Below are positions 1-9,544 of a stretch of 46,196 nucleotides of DNA, piece after piece (position 1 is the first letter of the stretch; each line of letters begins with the position of its first letter). The stretch covers positions 1 to 46,196 of the forward strand of contig JAIOQW010000146.1 in the NCBI GenBank assembly GCA_021108405.1, read 5' to 3'. The notes under the pieces are model-generated. The model ran no database searches. It was not told the origin of the DNA and saw only the letters and a list, made by a program, of their open reading frames with translations. The DNA comes from Methanosarcinales archaeon. Its GTDB lineage: Archaea > Halobacteriota > Methanosarcinia > Methanosarcinales > Methanocomedenaceae. The translations under genes and the position numbers were made by a program.

Positions 1-126
1 GAAGAATGTAGTGACTTATATTCACTTAATAGTGGCAGACCTGTAACAAACACGCTTGAAAGGATGTTTCGTTCAGCAATGGGTAAATTATTATTTGTGA
101 GTTGCCTTATACTTGGTATACTATGA
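1..126 (+). CDS. possible 3' end of a truncated hypothetical CDS (...RPVTNTLERMFRSAMGKLLFVSCLILGIL*)
   Basis: Open frame 1 from window edge to TGA at 124-126; no recognisable domain, hydrophobic end. Confidence 0.2.
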   Translation, partial: EECSDLYSLNSGRPVTNTLERMFRSAMGKLLFVSCLILGIL

Positions 127-182
127 AAAAGTATATAATTTTTCGTAATATATAAATAAATGCGTTTATACTTTCCTATACG

Positions 183-1111
183 TTAAAAAAAATGGCATGC
201 TACAAAATGTCCCTCTTCAACCTCAACCATTTCCGGCTCCTCAACCTTACATCTCTCTTCCATACGTGAACACCGCGGGTGAAATCTGCACCCGGTGGGT
301 ATATCCATCGGATTCGGTGTATCTCCTTCTAAAATTATTCGCTCGCTCTTTTCTTTTATAGTAAGCCCCACCGTAGCTGCAGAGGCAGATAGTAGTCCCT
401 GTGTATATGGATGCTTTGCGTTATTGAATATACAAGTATCCTACCTAAATACATGACCCCTATGCTATCAGCTATGCTCTTCACAACATCAAGGTCATGT
501 GAAATGAACAAATATGTTTGGTCATACTTCTTCTGCAGGTCCTTCATCATATTCAATATCTGTGCCTGAACCGAAACATCCAGAGCAGATGTTGGTTCAT
601 CAGCAATGATGAAATCCGGATTTACTGCGATGATCCTTGCCAGTATGACACGCTGGTTCTGACCGCCACTGAGCTGGTATGGATATCGGTTGATGTGTTC
701 AGGAAGTAGTTCGACTATTTCCATCAACTCCAGGATCCTCTGCTCAATTTCTTTCTTTGGTAGCTTGCGTAATTTAAGTGGTTCTGATATACTATCTTTT
801 ATCTTCATTCTGGGATTAAGCGAAGATTCAGGATCCTGGAAGATCATCTGCATTCTTGATCTGATCTTACGTAGTTCTTCTCTTTTTAATGCAAACAGAT
901 CAACACCATCAAATAATACCTTTCCGCCAGTTGGTTTGATCAATCTTAAAATCAATCTGCTAACTGTTGTCTTTCCACATCCGCTCTCACCAACGAGTCC
1001 CAGTGTCTCCCCCTTTTTTATTATAAGTGATACACCATCAACTGCCTTAACATATCGTTTATGTATCACTCCGGATGAATAATATTTTGTTAAACCTTCA
1101 ACTTCGAGCAT
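183..1111 (-). pseudogene. oligopeptide/dipeptide ABC transporter ATP-binding protein (OppF/DppF-like), frameshifted near ~420-440
   Basis: ORF 356-1111 has Walker A (GESGCGKTT), signature LSGGQNQR, Walker B (FIIADEP). The C-terminal oligopeptide-transporter domain (NAKHPYTQGLL...DTPNPMDIPTGCRFHPRC) continues in another frame (ORF 183-371). Confidence 0.8.
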
Positions 1112-2036
1112 TAAAGCACCTCACAAAATGTTCACATTCTATCCTGAACATATCAGGATGATGATGTATACATTCTTCATTCACGTATTCACATCTGGGA
1201 GAAAATCTGCATCCATCCGGATAATTAATCAGTGATGGACTCATACCCTGTATCGGTGTAAGCCCTCTATGCGGTAGTGAATTTAAAAACCCTCTGGTAT
1301 AGGGGTGCATTGGTTTCTCGAACAGATCCAAAGGAGTGGCACATTCCACGATCTCCCCTGCATACATTAGTGCAATACGATCACACATAGCAGCCGCAAC
1401 ACCAAGATCATGGGTTATAAGCAACATTGTTTTATGTTCTGTCATCTCTTTCATCAGATCAACGATCTGTACTTTTATGGTAACATCAAGTCCTTTAGTG
1501 GGTTCGTCAGCTATGATAAAAAAAGGATCACAGGCAAGTCCAATTGCGATCATAACACGCTGTTTCATTCCACCGCTGAACTCATGTGGATACTGCTGGG
1601 CCCGTTTGGATGGTGATGGTACTTTGACCGCATCAAGCATTTCAATAGCTTTTTCTTTTGCCTCCTTCTTATTTAGTCCCTGATGCAACCTGATAGCTTC
1701 TGCGATCTGTTCACCGATCTTAACGACCGGATTTAAAGAAGTGGTCGGGTTTTGGAGTATATTGGTAATTTCTCCTCCTCTGATCTTTCTTATATCATCC
1801 TCACTAACAGTCAACAGATTTCTTCCCTTGTAGATGATCTTTCCCTCTACTATTGCAGTCGGAGGCAGAAGGCGTGTGATCGAAAGTCCAAGTACTGATT
1901 TTCCACTACCGGTCTCACCAATCAATCCAAGTGTCTCTGTATCCTCTATATTCAGATCGATCCTGTCAACTGCTTTAACAATTCCATCATGGGTAGGGAA
2001 GTGGGCACTTAGACCGATAATTTCAACCAGGCTCAT
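1098..2036 (-). CDS. oligopeptide/dipeptide ABC transporter ATP-binding protein (OppD/DppD-like)
   Basis: GETGSGKS, FSGGMKQR, IIADEPTKGLD, C-terminal GCRFSPRC motif. Confidence 0.9.
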   Translation of the reverse strand: MSLVEIIGLSAHFPTHDGIVKAVDRIDLNIEDTETLGLIGETGSGKSVLGLSITRLLPPTAIVEGKIIYKGRNLLTVSEDDIRKIRGGEITNILQNPTTSLNPVVKIGEQIAEAIRLHQGLNKKEAKEKAIEMLDAVKVPSPSKRAQQYPHEFSGGMKQRVMIAIGLACDPFFIIADEPTKGLDVTIKVQIVDLMKEMTEHKTMLLITHDLGVAAAMCDRIALMYAGEIVECATPLDLFEKPMHPYTRGFLNSLPHRGLTPIQGMSPSLINYPDGCRFSPRCEYVNEECIHHHPDMFRIECEHFVRCFNARS

Positions 2037-2890
2037 TCAATTATCTCCCGTTTCGGATCCAGTATATCCCTGAGCCCGTCTCCTAGTAGATTGAACCCCA
2101 GTACCAGTATCATTATTGCCAATCCCGGGAAGATCATGAGATGTGGGTCTGTTTGCATAAATGGGCGTCCGGCATTCAGCATTGCACCCCATTCAGGTGT
2201 AGGGGGTTGGGGACCAAAACCAAGAAAACTCAGGGATGCCAGTGATAATATTGCATCAGCCATACCAAGTGTAGCCACTATGATTATTGGAGTAATGATG
2301 TTAGGAAATATATGACGGAACATGATATAACGGTCATGTACACCCAGTGATCTTGCAGATTCTACAAATTCCTTCTCTTTTAATGATAATACCGAACCTC
2401 GTCCAACCCTTGAATACTTTGTCCATCCTACTACTATTAAAGCAATTATCACACTGACAAGACCAGGTTTAAGTACACCTGCGATCACTATAGCTAAAAA
2501 GACACTCGGAAATGTTAAAAAAGCGTCAACCAGCCGCATGATCGTAGAATCGGTGAGCCCACCGTAAAATCCTGCGAAAATTCCAAGTATAACTCCGATC
2601 AAAGCAGATATGCCAACCACAACTATTCCGACAGTTAGTGAGATCCTTGCACCGTATAATAACCTGCTATAAACATCTCTGCCAAGGTGATCCGTTCCAA
2701 GGGGATGTTCAATACAGGGCTTCATTAATCTATCTTCTACATTCGTTTCTATAGGATCATATGGTGCCAATATGGGTGCAAAGATAGCAGCAAGAATAAG
2801 CAGTAGGATAATAATAGTACCAAGAGTGGCAGATCTACTTCTTTTAATATGCCCTACAATGTTATTGAAACGTGAATTATTCATTTTCAT
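2033..2890 (-). CDS. ABC transporter permease (OppC/DppC-like)
   Basis: N-terminal 'HPLGTDHLGRDVYSRLLYGARISL' typical of DppC; multiple TM segments. Confidence 0.9.
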   Translation of the reverse strand: MKMNNSRFNNIVGHIKRSRSATLGTIIILLLILAAIFAPILAPYDPIETNVEDRLMKPCIEHPLGTDHLGRDVYSRLLYGARISLTVGIVVVGISALIGVILGIFAGFYGGLTDSTIMRLVDAFLTFPSVFLAIVIAGVLKPGLVSVIIALIVVGWTKYSRVGRGSVLSLKEKEFVESARSLGVHDRYIMFRHIFPNIITPIIIVATLGMADAILSLASLSFLGFGPQPPTPEWGAMLNAGRPFMQTDPHLMIFPGLAIMILVLGFNLLGDGLRDILDPKREIIE

Positions 2891-3821
2891 AACTTATCCT
2901 TGGATCAAGAAACTTATATGAAATGTCAACGACCAGATTGACTGCAATAAAAAGCAGGGCTATAAATATCATACACCCCTGGACTACCATATGATCCCTC
3001 ATCTCCATTGAGCGGACTGTCAATTCCCCGAGACCTGGCCAGCAAAAAATAGTTTCAACTACTGGTGAACCATTAAGTAAAAAACCAAAGTTCAGGCCAA
3101 TCATGGTTACAACCGGAATGAGGGCATTTTTCATGGCATGTTTTAAAGTGATCGTTCTCTCGGATACGCCTTTTGCACGGGCGGTCAATATATAATCTTG
3201 TGAGAGTGATTCAACCATACTTGATCTCATCAATCTTGCAGTGATTGCAGCCGAGCTGACTCCGAGTGTTATAGCAGGTAGTATGATGTGTTCAAGATCA
3301 CCACCATCTCCGTAACCGGCTGCCGGGAGCCAATTTATGGAAACTGCGAAGATCAGCATAAGTAAGCATCCTAACCAGAAATTTGGCATGGAAACTCCGA
3401 GTGTTGCACCGATCATACAAAAGGTATCTGTAAGGGAATTTTGTTTGATCGCAGAGATGATCCCAAGAGGGATCGAAATGATCAATGAAATGACCAGACT
3501 CACTATTGCGAGTTTTAATGTAGCATGAAATGCAGACAATACAATATCCCAAACAGGCTGCTGGGTTTTATAGGAGTATCCAAAATCACCGTGTAGAACA
3601 TTTTTTAACCATGTGAAGTATTGAACATAAAGGGGTTGGTCCAGCCCATATTTTTTCGTGAATTCCTCTACATATTCAGGATCCACCTGACCATCCGGTC
3701 CGGCACACAATGTCATTGCCGGATCTCCGGGTGCTATATAGATTATCGAGAAACTTATTATCGAAACCAGCAGTAATACAGGGATTATTTGAATTAATCG
3801 TTTAATTAAATAATCGAGCAT
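2877..3821 (-). CDS. ABC transporter permease (OppB/DppB-like)
   Basis: N-terminal 'YLIKRLIQIIPVLLLVSIISFSIIYIAPGDP'; 'TARAKGVSERTITLKHAMKNALIPVVT' EAA-like loop. Confidence 0.9.
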   Translation of the reverse strand: MLDYLIKRLIQIIPVLLLVSIISFSIIYIAPGDPAMTLCAGPDGQVDPEYVEEFTKKYGLDQPLYVQYFTWLKNVLHGDFGYSYKTQQPVWDIVLSAFHATLKLAIVSLVISLIISIPLGIISAIKQNSLTDTFCMIGATLGVSMPNFWLGCLLMLIFAVSINWLPAAGYGDGGDLEHIILPAITLGVSSAAITARLMRSSMVESLSQDYILTARAKGVSERTITLKHAMKNALIPVVTMIGLNFGFLLNGSPVVETIFCWPGLGELTVRSMEMRDHMVVQGCMIFIALLFIAVNLVVDISYKFLDPRISYENE

Positions 3822-3824
3822 GAA

Positions 3825-5561
3825 TTATCCTTTATACATTTCTTTAGTAAGGAAGGTAATCTCATTCGGATAAAGCACATAACCTATCACATCAACATGT
3901 TGTCCTACAAGTTGTTTCTCATGAAAGATGAACATTTCAGGGGATTGTTCTACAATGATTGCCTGTACCTGGTCGTAGTAGCCTTTTCTCTCACTTTGAT
4001 CCATGGCTATCTTTGCATCTACCAGTAACGAATTTACTGTATCATTTGAATACTGTATCCATCCATTTTCCATAAAACCGGCTGTTGAGTCAAAGTGTTT
4101 GGTCAGGAAGCTGTCCGGGTCACCAACTGGCGCTGAATTATATGAATAGAATGCCAGATCAAAGTTACCACTTACCATATCTTCCTTTATAGCGGCTGAT
4201 TCAAGAAGCTGGAGTTCTACATCGATACCGATATCTTCCAGTTGTATTTCTATCATCTCTGCACCGGGCTGCATGGTAGCCCGAGAGGTGTATAATTTAA
4301 TAGTAAGCTGGAAATCCTCTCCATTATATTCCAGTATACCGTCGTTATCGGTATCGGAAATTCCTGCTTCTTCCAGCAATGACAGGGCCTTATCCTTATC
4401 ATACGGATATCCGGTAAGATCATCATTTGTCCATGGGAAGACCGATGGGAACATCCCGATGGCTGATACGCCACCAATACCTTCCAGCGCCGCATCAACG
4501 ATCTGCTCACGATTAATGGCATAGTTGATCGCCTGTCTTACCCTTATGTCATCAAGAGGCGCTTTAGCATTATTCACAAATATAAAGTAGAGGCGTAGTG
4601 TCTCGTCAGTAACAATTCTTAGATCCGAATCACTCTCGATCTTGCTGACCACTGGTAACGGAAGACCTATCGTTATATCAACATCTCCACTCTGGAGCAT
4701 AATCGACCTTGTCTCGCCTTCACTAAGGTAATAAATCTTTGCACTTTCAAGTTTAGCTTTACCATCCCGGTAATTTTCATTCCTTACAACTGATAGACTA
4801 ACTGAAGGCTCGTGACTTTTATACTTAAACGGACCGGTACATACCGGAGTTGTATTGAGAAGACCGGCCTCACCTGCCGCAGGACTCACCATGGAAACGA
4901 GCGGATCAGTCAGGGTTGCTATTGTGAGTGCATATGGCTCGGTCGTGGTGATCTTTACAGTATGTTCATCTTCTGCGACAATAGATTCGATATGTTTATA
5001 CTCATTGTGTCTTGAATTTAATTCATCTGTAACTCGTTCGATGGAATATACTACTGCATCTGCATTGAATGGAGTTCCATCATGGAAGGTTACATCTTCT
5101 CTGAGATGTATCTGCCACTGCGTATCACTTAACTGTGTATACCCCGTAGCAAGTTCGGGTGTAAGTTCAAGGTCTTCGTTATAACAAAATAATGTTTCTG
5201 CGATGCCAGCTTGCCTCATATACCACCCGGTCCATTTTACCCCGGGATCAAGTGTATGTGACGGACCGAATATCATCCCTATGTTCATGTGTCCGCCCGG
5301 GAATCCTACCCGATCAAGAATGATCGATCCGGTGTAGGTCACATCTTCTGTATTGATACTGCCATCTTGATTTGCATCGGCTAACGGACTCTCCTTATCG
5401 TTTGTAAGGATCATCCGCTCGATCATGGTTACATCGAGTGTATTAATCTGTTTATCTCCGTTTGCATCTCCAAAAAGCTCAGCACTTACACATGGCATTG
5501 ATACCAGGAGTACCACACTTATGATCAAAACAGTAATTCCAAATCTAATATCTCTCATCAT
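3825..5561 (-). CDS. dockerin-containing solute-binding protein, SBP_bac_5 family (peptide/nickel ABC transporter)
   Basis: Signal peptide (…PCVSA), duplicated dockerin Ca-binding repeats 'GDANGDKQINTLDVTMIERMIL' and 'ADANQDGSINTEDVTYTGSIIL', then SBP_5 sequence ('LRDEVTFHDGTPFNADAVVYSIER'-like). Confidence 0.9.
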   Translation of the reverse strand: MMRDIRFGITVLIISVVLLVSMPCVSAELFGDANGDKQINTLDVTMIERMILTNDKESPLADANQDGSINTEDVTYTGSIILDRVGFPGGHMNIGMIFGPSHTLDPGVKWTGWYMRQAGIAETLFCYNEDLELTPELATGYTQLSDTQWQIHLREDVTFHDGTPFNADAVVYSIERVTDELNSRHNEYKHIESIVAEDEHTVKITTTEPYALTIATLTDPLVSMVSPAAGEAGLLNTTPVCTGPFKYKSHEPSVSLSVVRNENYRDGKAKLESAKIYYLSEGETRSIMLQSGDVDITIGLPLPVVSKIESDSDLRIVTDETLRLYFIFVNNAKAPLDDIRVRQAINYAINREQIVDAALEGIGGVSAIGMFPSVFPWTNDDLTGYPYDKDKALSLLEEAGISDTDNDGILEYNGEDFQLTIKLYTSRATMQPGAEMIEIQLEDIGIDVELQLLESAAIKEDMVSGNFDLAFYSYNSAPVGDPDSFLTKHFDSTAGFMENGWIQYSNDTVNSLLVDAKIAMDQSERKGYYDQVQAIIVEQSPEMFIFHEKQLVGQHVDVIGYVLYPNEITFLTKEMYKG

Positions 5562-6154
5562 GCATTACCTCCTTTTACCCGAAGAACGAGATATGCTACA
5601 ACAAATAGCACTATCACAAATTGTATTTGAAATCCTGGTGTTTCAGTTTTATCCGTTTTTGTCGGTTCAGTTGCAGAACCGGATGTATTTTCAATATTAT
5701 TTTGATTTGTTGGTATTTCCTGGGCCATAGTATCAACGAGTAAAACATTAGATATTTCCATAACACAATCTCCTGGTACTATTGTTTCAAAATGTATCGT
5801 TGCCAGGGATCCGGATCCGGATATCCCTTCAATTCCAGGAAGATTGAAAAGCACCCTGATGGTGTTTGCGCTAAGCGCCTGACTGTCTGCAGGTATGGTT
5901 TTTCCATTAATAGTTCCGTTACTAATGCCTATAACCTTCACTGCTGCAGGATCGAAATATATATCGAACTGCCCAGAATCAAGATCATTGACATTTTCCA
6001 TATCAATTGTAACATTAAAGTTGCCATCAACCATATCAGGAGCATTGAGATTGATATTTATTTGATCAGCTACGGCGGGAGTTATAAACATAGTATATAA
6101 TAATATTATTATCGATAAAGATAATATGGGATAACTTATTTTTTTAAATATCAT
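5558..6154 (-). CDS. membrane-anchored cohesin-domain protein with C-terminal PGF-like TM tail
   Basis: Signal peptide; cohesin-like 'FNVTIDMENVNDLDSGQFDIYFDPAAVKVIGISNGTI…GSGSLATIHFE'; tail 'ETPGFQIQFVIVLFVVAYLVLRVKGG'. Stop overlaps the next gene's start (GCATGATG). Confidence 0.85.
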   Translation of the reverse strand: MIFKKISYPILSLSIIILLYTMFITPAVADQININLNAPDMVDGNFNVTIDMENVNDLDSGQFDIYFDPAAVKVIGISNGTINGKTIPADSQALSANTIRVLFNLPGIEGISGSGSLATIHFETIVPGDCVMEISNVLLVDTMAQEIPTNQNNIENTSGSATEPTKTDKTETPGFQIQFVIVLFVVAYLVLRVKGGNA

Positions 6155-6250
6155 ATGAGTTTATTTGAAATAAATTATACTTAATAAATCTTGTGATTTT
6201 AATTTTTAATAATATACTACTCCGCAAGTGTCATTTGGAACTATATATAG

Positions 6251-6324
6251 CTGCCACAGAGGTCACAGAGAGCACAAAGATAGGAGTTGGGGACGGAAAA
6301 GGCATCTCTGTGCTCTTGTGGCAG
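6251..6324. repeat. imperfect inverted repeat built of CACAGAG/CTCTGTG words
   Basis: CTGCCACAGAGGTCACAGAGAGCAC … CTCTGTGCTCTTGTGGCAG (CTGCCAC/GTGGCAG and AGAGCAC/GTGCTCT arms). Confidence 0.7.
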
Positions 6325-6388
6325 AATGTTACAAAAAACAGATACGGTTTGGTATATATCAAGTATATTGATATATCGAAAATGTTTC

Positions 6389-6533
6389 ACATTTTCTAAT
6401 CTTCGGCTCTTTTAAGAGCTTCAGGTGAAGATTCTACGAATCTTCTAATCCTCCATTCCTCTGGAATGTCAAACGAAGATTTTGCGAATCTTCTAATCTT
6501 CAGCTTCTTCGAAGCTTCAGTCAAGAAAATCCG
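6389..6533. repeat. mosaic of short palindromic modules (copy A)
   Basis: Successive hairpin words: GGCTCTTTTAAGAGCTT, GAAGATTCTACGAATCTTC, CATTCCTCTGGAATG, GAAGATTTTGCGAATCTTC, AGCTTCTTCGAAGCTT; shares ends with the inverted copy at ~8650-8759. Confidence 0.8.
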
Positions 6534-6908
6534 ACCATATGGAAGAAATTGTTCTTCGTTCATATATCTCATTTCCATACAATATGACTTTATGTTCACA
6601 TGTCGTGTTAATAAAATCGAAAAATTTATTACACATGACACCTTCCAAAATTCATTGCAGATATAAGCACCTTGTTATTTTGTTCACATATAGAAAAGTA
6701 TATACTTTTTTATAGACTTAGAAAAAGCGAACAAGTGAGGATTTTTTCAAGGAATAAATTCAGTCAATTAAGAGAAATAATTCATCCACTTTTTTTTATT
6801 GGATTTATATCTGCTCCCTGCGAAATAAAACGTGAAGGGCCTCACCTCTGCTCTTTACGTTTTATAATATATCTCTAGAAAATCAGAGCGCTATAGAGGA
6901 TTTTGTTC

Positions 6909-7412
6909 TTAAATGATCTCTATAAGACCTATCCCGGTAACAGTAAGAACAGTTACAATAATCCCTGATATAAGCACACCGATAAATATAGCCAAAAGGG
7001 CATGACTGGTCTTTATACCAAATACAAAGGCTGCGGCACATCCTGTCCATGCCCCGGTAATAGGCAACGGGATGGCGACAAATATAGTAAGTGCTAATGT
7101 TCCATATTTTTCGAACCGTTCATTATGGTTATGATAGGTCTTTGAAAACAGCCAGGTAAAAAAGATATCCCATACCCTCCAGCGCCTGAGAAAATCAGAT
7201 ACAGGTTCAAGGTATAGAAGCAGTGGTATCACCGGGATCATATTACCGATAACTGCTAAAAAATAAGCTTCCGGGATTGACATTTCATAAATAGTAAGAG
7301 CTACGGGTATAGCACCCCTTAGTTCTGATACTGGCAGCATGCCTATGACAATGGTAGCTATCCAGTGAGGTATTGATGATAAAAATTCAGCTAATGCAAT
7401 ACTAAGAGTCAT
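6909..7412 (-). CDS. small multidrug export protein family (COG2426/PF06695-like) membrane protein
   Basis: '[49 protein letters not shown]'; start set at internal Met ([10 protein letters not shown]); ORF track runs to 7442. Confidence 0.75.
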   Translation of the reverse strand: MTLSIALAEFLSSIPHWIATIVIGMLPVSELRGAIPVALTIYEMSIPEAYFLAVIGNMIPVIPLLLYLEPVSDFLRRWRVWDIFFTWLFSKTYHNHNERFEKYGTLALTIFVAIPLPITGAWTGCAAAFVFGIKTSHALLAIFIGVLISGIIVTVLTVTGIGLIEII

Positions 7413-8358
7413 TTTCTTTTCCGATAAGTATAAAATATGCAAGTAATGCTTCTAACTGTATCCTTTCATTAGCACCCTCGGTCAATCTGAAATCTATCTC
7501 ACCTATCCGGTCCATCAACTTCACTTTCATGGTGTTGGGGATACTTTTATCAAACATGGTCCTGTGTATCTGAATGATGATATCCTCTCCTGATAGGCCC
7601 TGGTTAAGTAGCAGACTGTCAAGTTTTTCTCTGGCACCTATAAAATTCCCATCCAGAGCAAGGCTGATAAGTTCTCCGATCTCTTCTGGTCTGGCTGTAG
7701 CTGTTATCTGGTAGATAGCTTCCATACTAATTTCTTTATTTAACAGTCCGGCTGCTTGCAGGGCATTAATGGCTTTTCTCATATCACCCTGGGATACATA
7801 TATAATAGCATCTACCCCATCGTCTGTGATGGTAAGGTCTTCAAGTTGAGCAATATGGATAATACGTTCCTTTACAGCGTCATGGGAAATGGGAGCGAAC
7901 CTGTATACTGCACATCTGGACTGGATCGGATCGATGATCTTGGATGAGTAGTTGCATGAAAGAATAAACCTGCAGTTACTGGTATATTTTTCCATGGTCC
8001 TGCGTAGTGCACTCTGTGCATCCTGGGTCAGAGCATCTGCCTCATCTAAGAAAATTATTTTAAAATCGGCATCTCCTAACGGAGAGGTACGGGCAAAGTT
8101 CTTGATCTTATGACGTACTACATCAATGCCGCGTTCATCACTGGCATTTAATTCTGTGAAGTTATTGGTCCATGTATCACCGTACAGCTCTCTGGCAATT
8201 GACACTGTTGATGCTGTCTTTCCAACGCCGGGGGGACCAGTGAATAATAAATGTGGCATATTACCGGATTTTACATAAGACTGGAGTCGTTTAATGATCT
8301 CATCCTGTCCTACTATATCTTTTAGCATCCTCGGGCGATATTTTTCGATCCAGATCAC
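7402..8358 (-). CDS. rfcS: replication factor C small subunit
   Basis: '[46 protein letters not shown]', '[23 protein letters not shown]', SRC motif '[10 protein letters not shown]'. Confidence 0.97.
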   Translation of the reverse strand: MIWIEKYRPRMLKDIVGQDEIIKRLQSYVKSGNMPHLLFTGPPGVGKTASTVSIARELYGDTWTNNFTELNASDERGIDVVRHKIKNFARTSPLGDADFKIIFLDEADALTQDAQSALRRTMEKYTSNCRFILSCNYSSKIIDPIQSRCAVYRFAPISHDAVKERIIHIAQLEDLTITDDGVDAIIYVSQGDMRKAINALQAAGLLNKEISMEAIYQITATARPEEIGELISLALDGNFIGAREKLDSLLLNQGLSGEDIIIQIHRTMFDKSIPNTMKVKLMDRIGEIDFRLTEGANERIQLEALLAYFILIGKENDS

Positions 8359-8642
8359 TTCTTTAATTATTAAGACCTCCTTGTTTGGAATAAAATACTA
8401 GAGATTATATTGAGTTTAGATAGTATAAGTTTTCGTATTTATTATCTGGGTTTTATTGATTTTAAACGATTTGAAGTTCCATTCCATATGGGAGGGGATA
8501 GGAAAAACTCTATATATCGTCTGCTGAGTATACCCAAAAACGATATGGAAAGATGTATATACAAATAAAATATCATAAATTTTATATCAGATAAAGTTAA
8601 GAATATTGGTCTGGTAAGATGTTGACCTAGAACAAAATCCTC

Positions 8643-8759
8643 GCTAACGCTCGGATTTTCTTGACTGAGACTCTTAAAAGAGCCGAAGATTCGTAGAATC
8701 TTCGTCCGACATTCCAGAGGAATGGAAGATTAGAAAATGTGAACGGAGTGAGCATTTTA
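8643..8759. repeat. mosaic of short palindromic modules (copy B, inverted relative to copy A)
   Basis: Reverse complement reads …CACATTTTCTAATCTTC-CATTCCTCTGGAATG-TCGGAC-GAAGATTCTACGAATCTTC-GGCTCTTTTAAGAG-TCTCAGTCAAGAAAATCCGA, the same modules as copy A in a different order. Confidence 0.8.
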
Positions 8760-8769
8760 CTTAAGAGGT

Positions 8770-9522
8770 ATGCAAATGAACATAAATGCATTTACTGTTG
8801 ATAATATCCCGATGATAACAAAAGGTGATGATATTGCTGAGATTATATGCCAGCGAACCCTATTAGAAGAATATGATATTATAGCAATTGCATCTACTAT
8901 CATTTCAAAAGCGCAAGACCATATTATTGATCCATTAAAAATAGTTCCTACACAGCAGGCATTAAATATCTCTAAAAAGAATGGGATGAATGCTGAATTT
9001 GTTCAGGCTGTCCTGGATGAAAGTAATGAAGTGATCCTTGAATCACCAATATTTTTAGTACGGCATCATTGTGGTAATATTTGTATCAATGCCGGTATCG
9101 ACCAGTCTAATGTGGCAGACGGACTGTTATTACTCCCTGTTGATCCAGACGGTAGTGCTAAAAAAATTAAAGATGACCTGTTCAGGCTTACAGGAAAAAA
9201 AGTCAGTGTGGTTATTACTGATACGAACGGACGTGCATTTAGGGAAGGTCAAACAGGTTTTGCCATAGGAGCAGCAGGTATCATGACACATCATGACTGG
9301 AGGGGGAGTACGGACTTGTTTGATAACGTACTCGAAGTAGCTAATGAAGCAGTAGTAGATGAAGTCGCCGGGTTTGCGAATTGTCTGATGGGGGAAGGAA
9401 ATTGGGGTATGCCGGTAGTGGTGATAAGAGGACTTGATTTATACTCAAGGAATGATGGAGTTGGTGCTGTGTATCGATCGGATGATATTGATATTATTAA
9501 AAAGGCATTGAAGAATTTTTGA
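8770..9522 (+). CDS. cofE: coenzyme F420-0:L-glutamate ligase
   Basis: 'VVITDTNGRAFREGQTGFAIGAAGI', 'HDWRGSTDLFDNVLEVANEAVVDEVAGFANCLMGE' typical of CofE. Confidence 0.93.
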   Translation: MQMNINAFTVDNIPMITKGDDIAEIICQRTLLEEYDIIAIASTIISKAQDHIIDPLKIVPTQQALNISKKNGMNAEFVQAVLDESNEVILESPIFLVRHHCGNICINAGIDQSNVADGLLLLPVDPDGSAKKIKDDLFRLTGKKVSVVITDTNGRAFREGQTGFAIGAAGIMTHHDWRGSTDLFDNVLEVANEAVVDEVAGFANCLMGEGNWGMPVVVIRGLDLYSRNDGVGAVYRSDDIDIIKKALKNF

Positions 9523-9544
9523 CAGGTATTGAGGAACTCTATAA

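Noticed and set aside
690-1082. Plus-strand ORF 130 aa (and similar antisense ORFs such as 1336-1683, 4855-5184, 12589-13107, 18344-18973, 19171-19638, 24996-25508, 28133-28600)
   Set aside because: Lie opposite well-supported conserved genes; compositions are typical shadow ORFs
6389-6533. CRISPR array at palindromic modules
   Set aside because: Repeats are different words, no constant repeat length or unique spacers, no cas genes in the window
6396-6641. 81-aa minus-strand ORF with repeated IRRF(A/V)(K/E)SS
   Set aside because: Its repetitive peptide is just the palindromic DNA modules translated; no independent coding evidence
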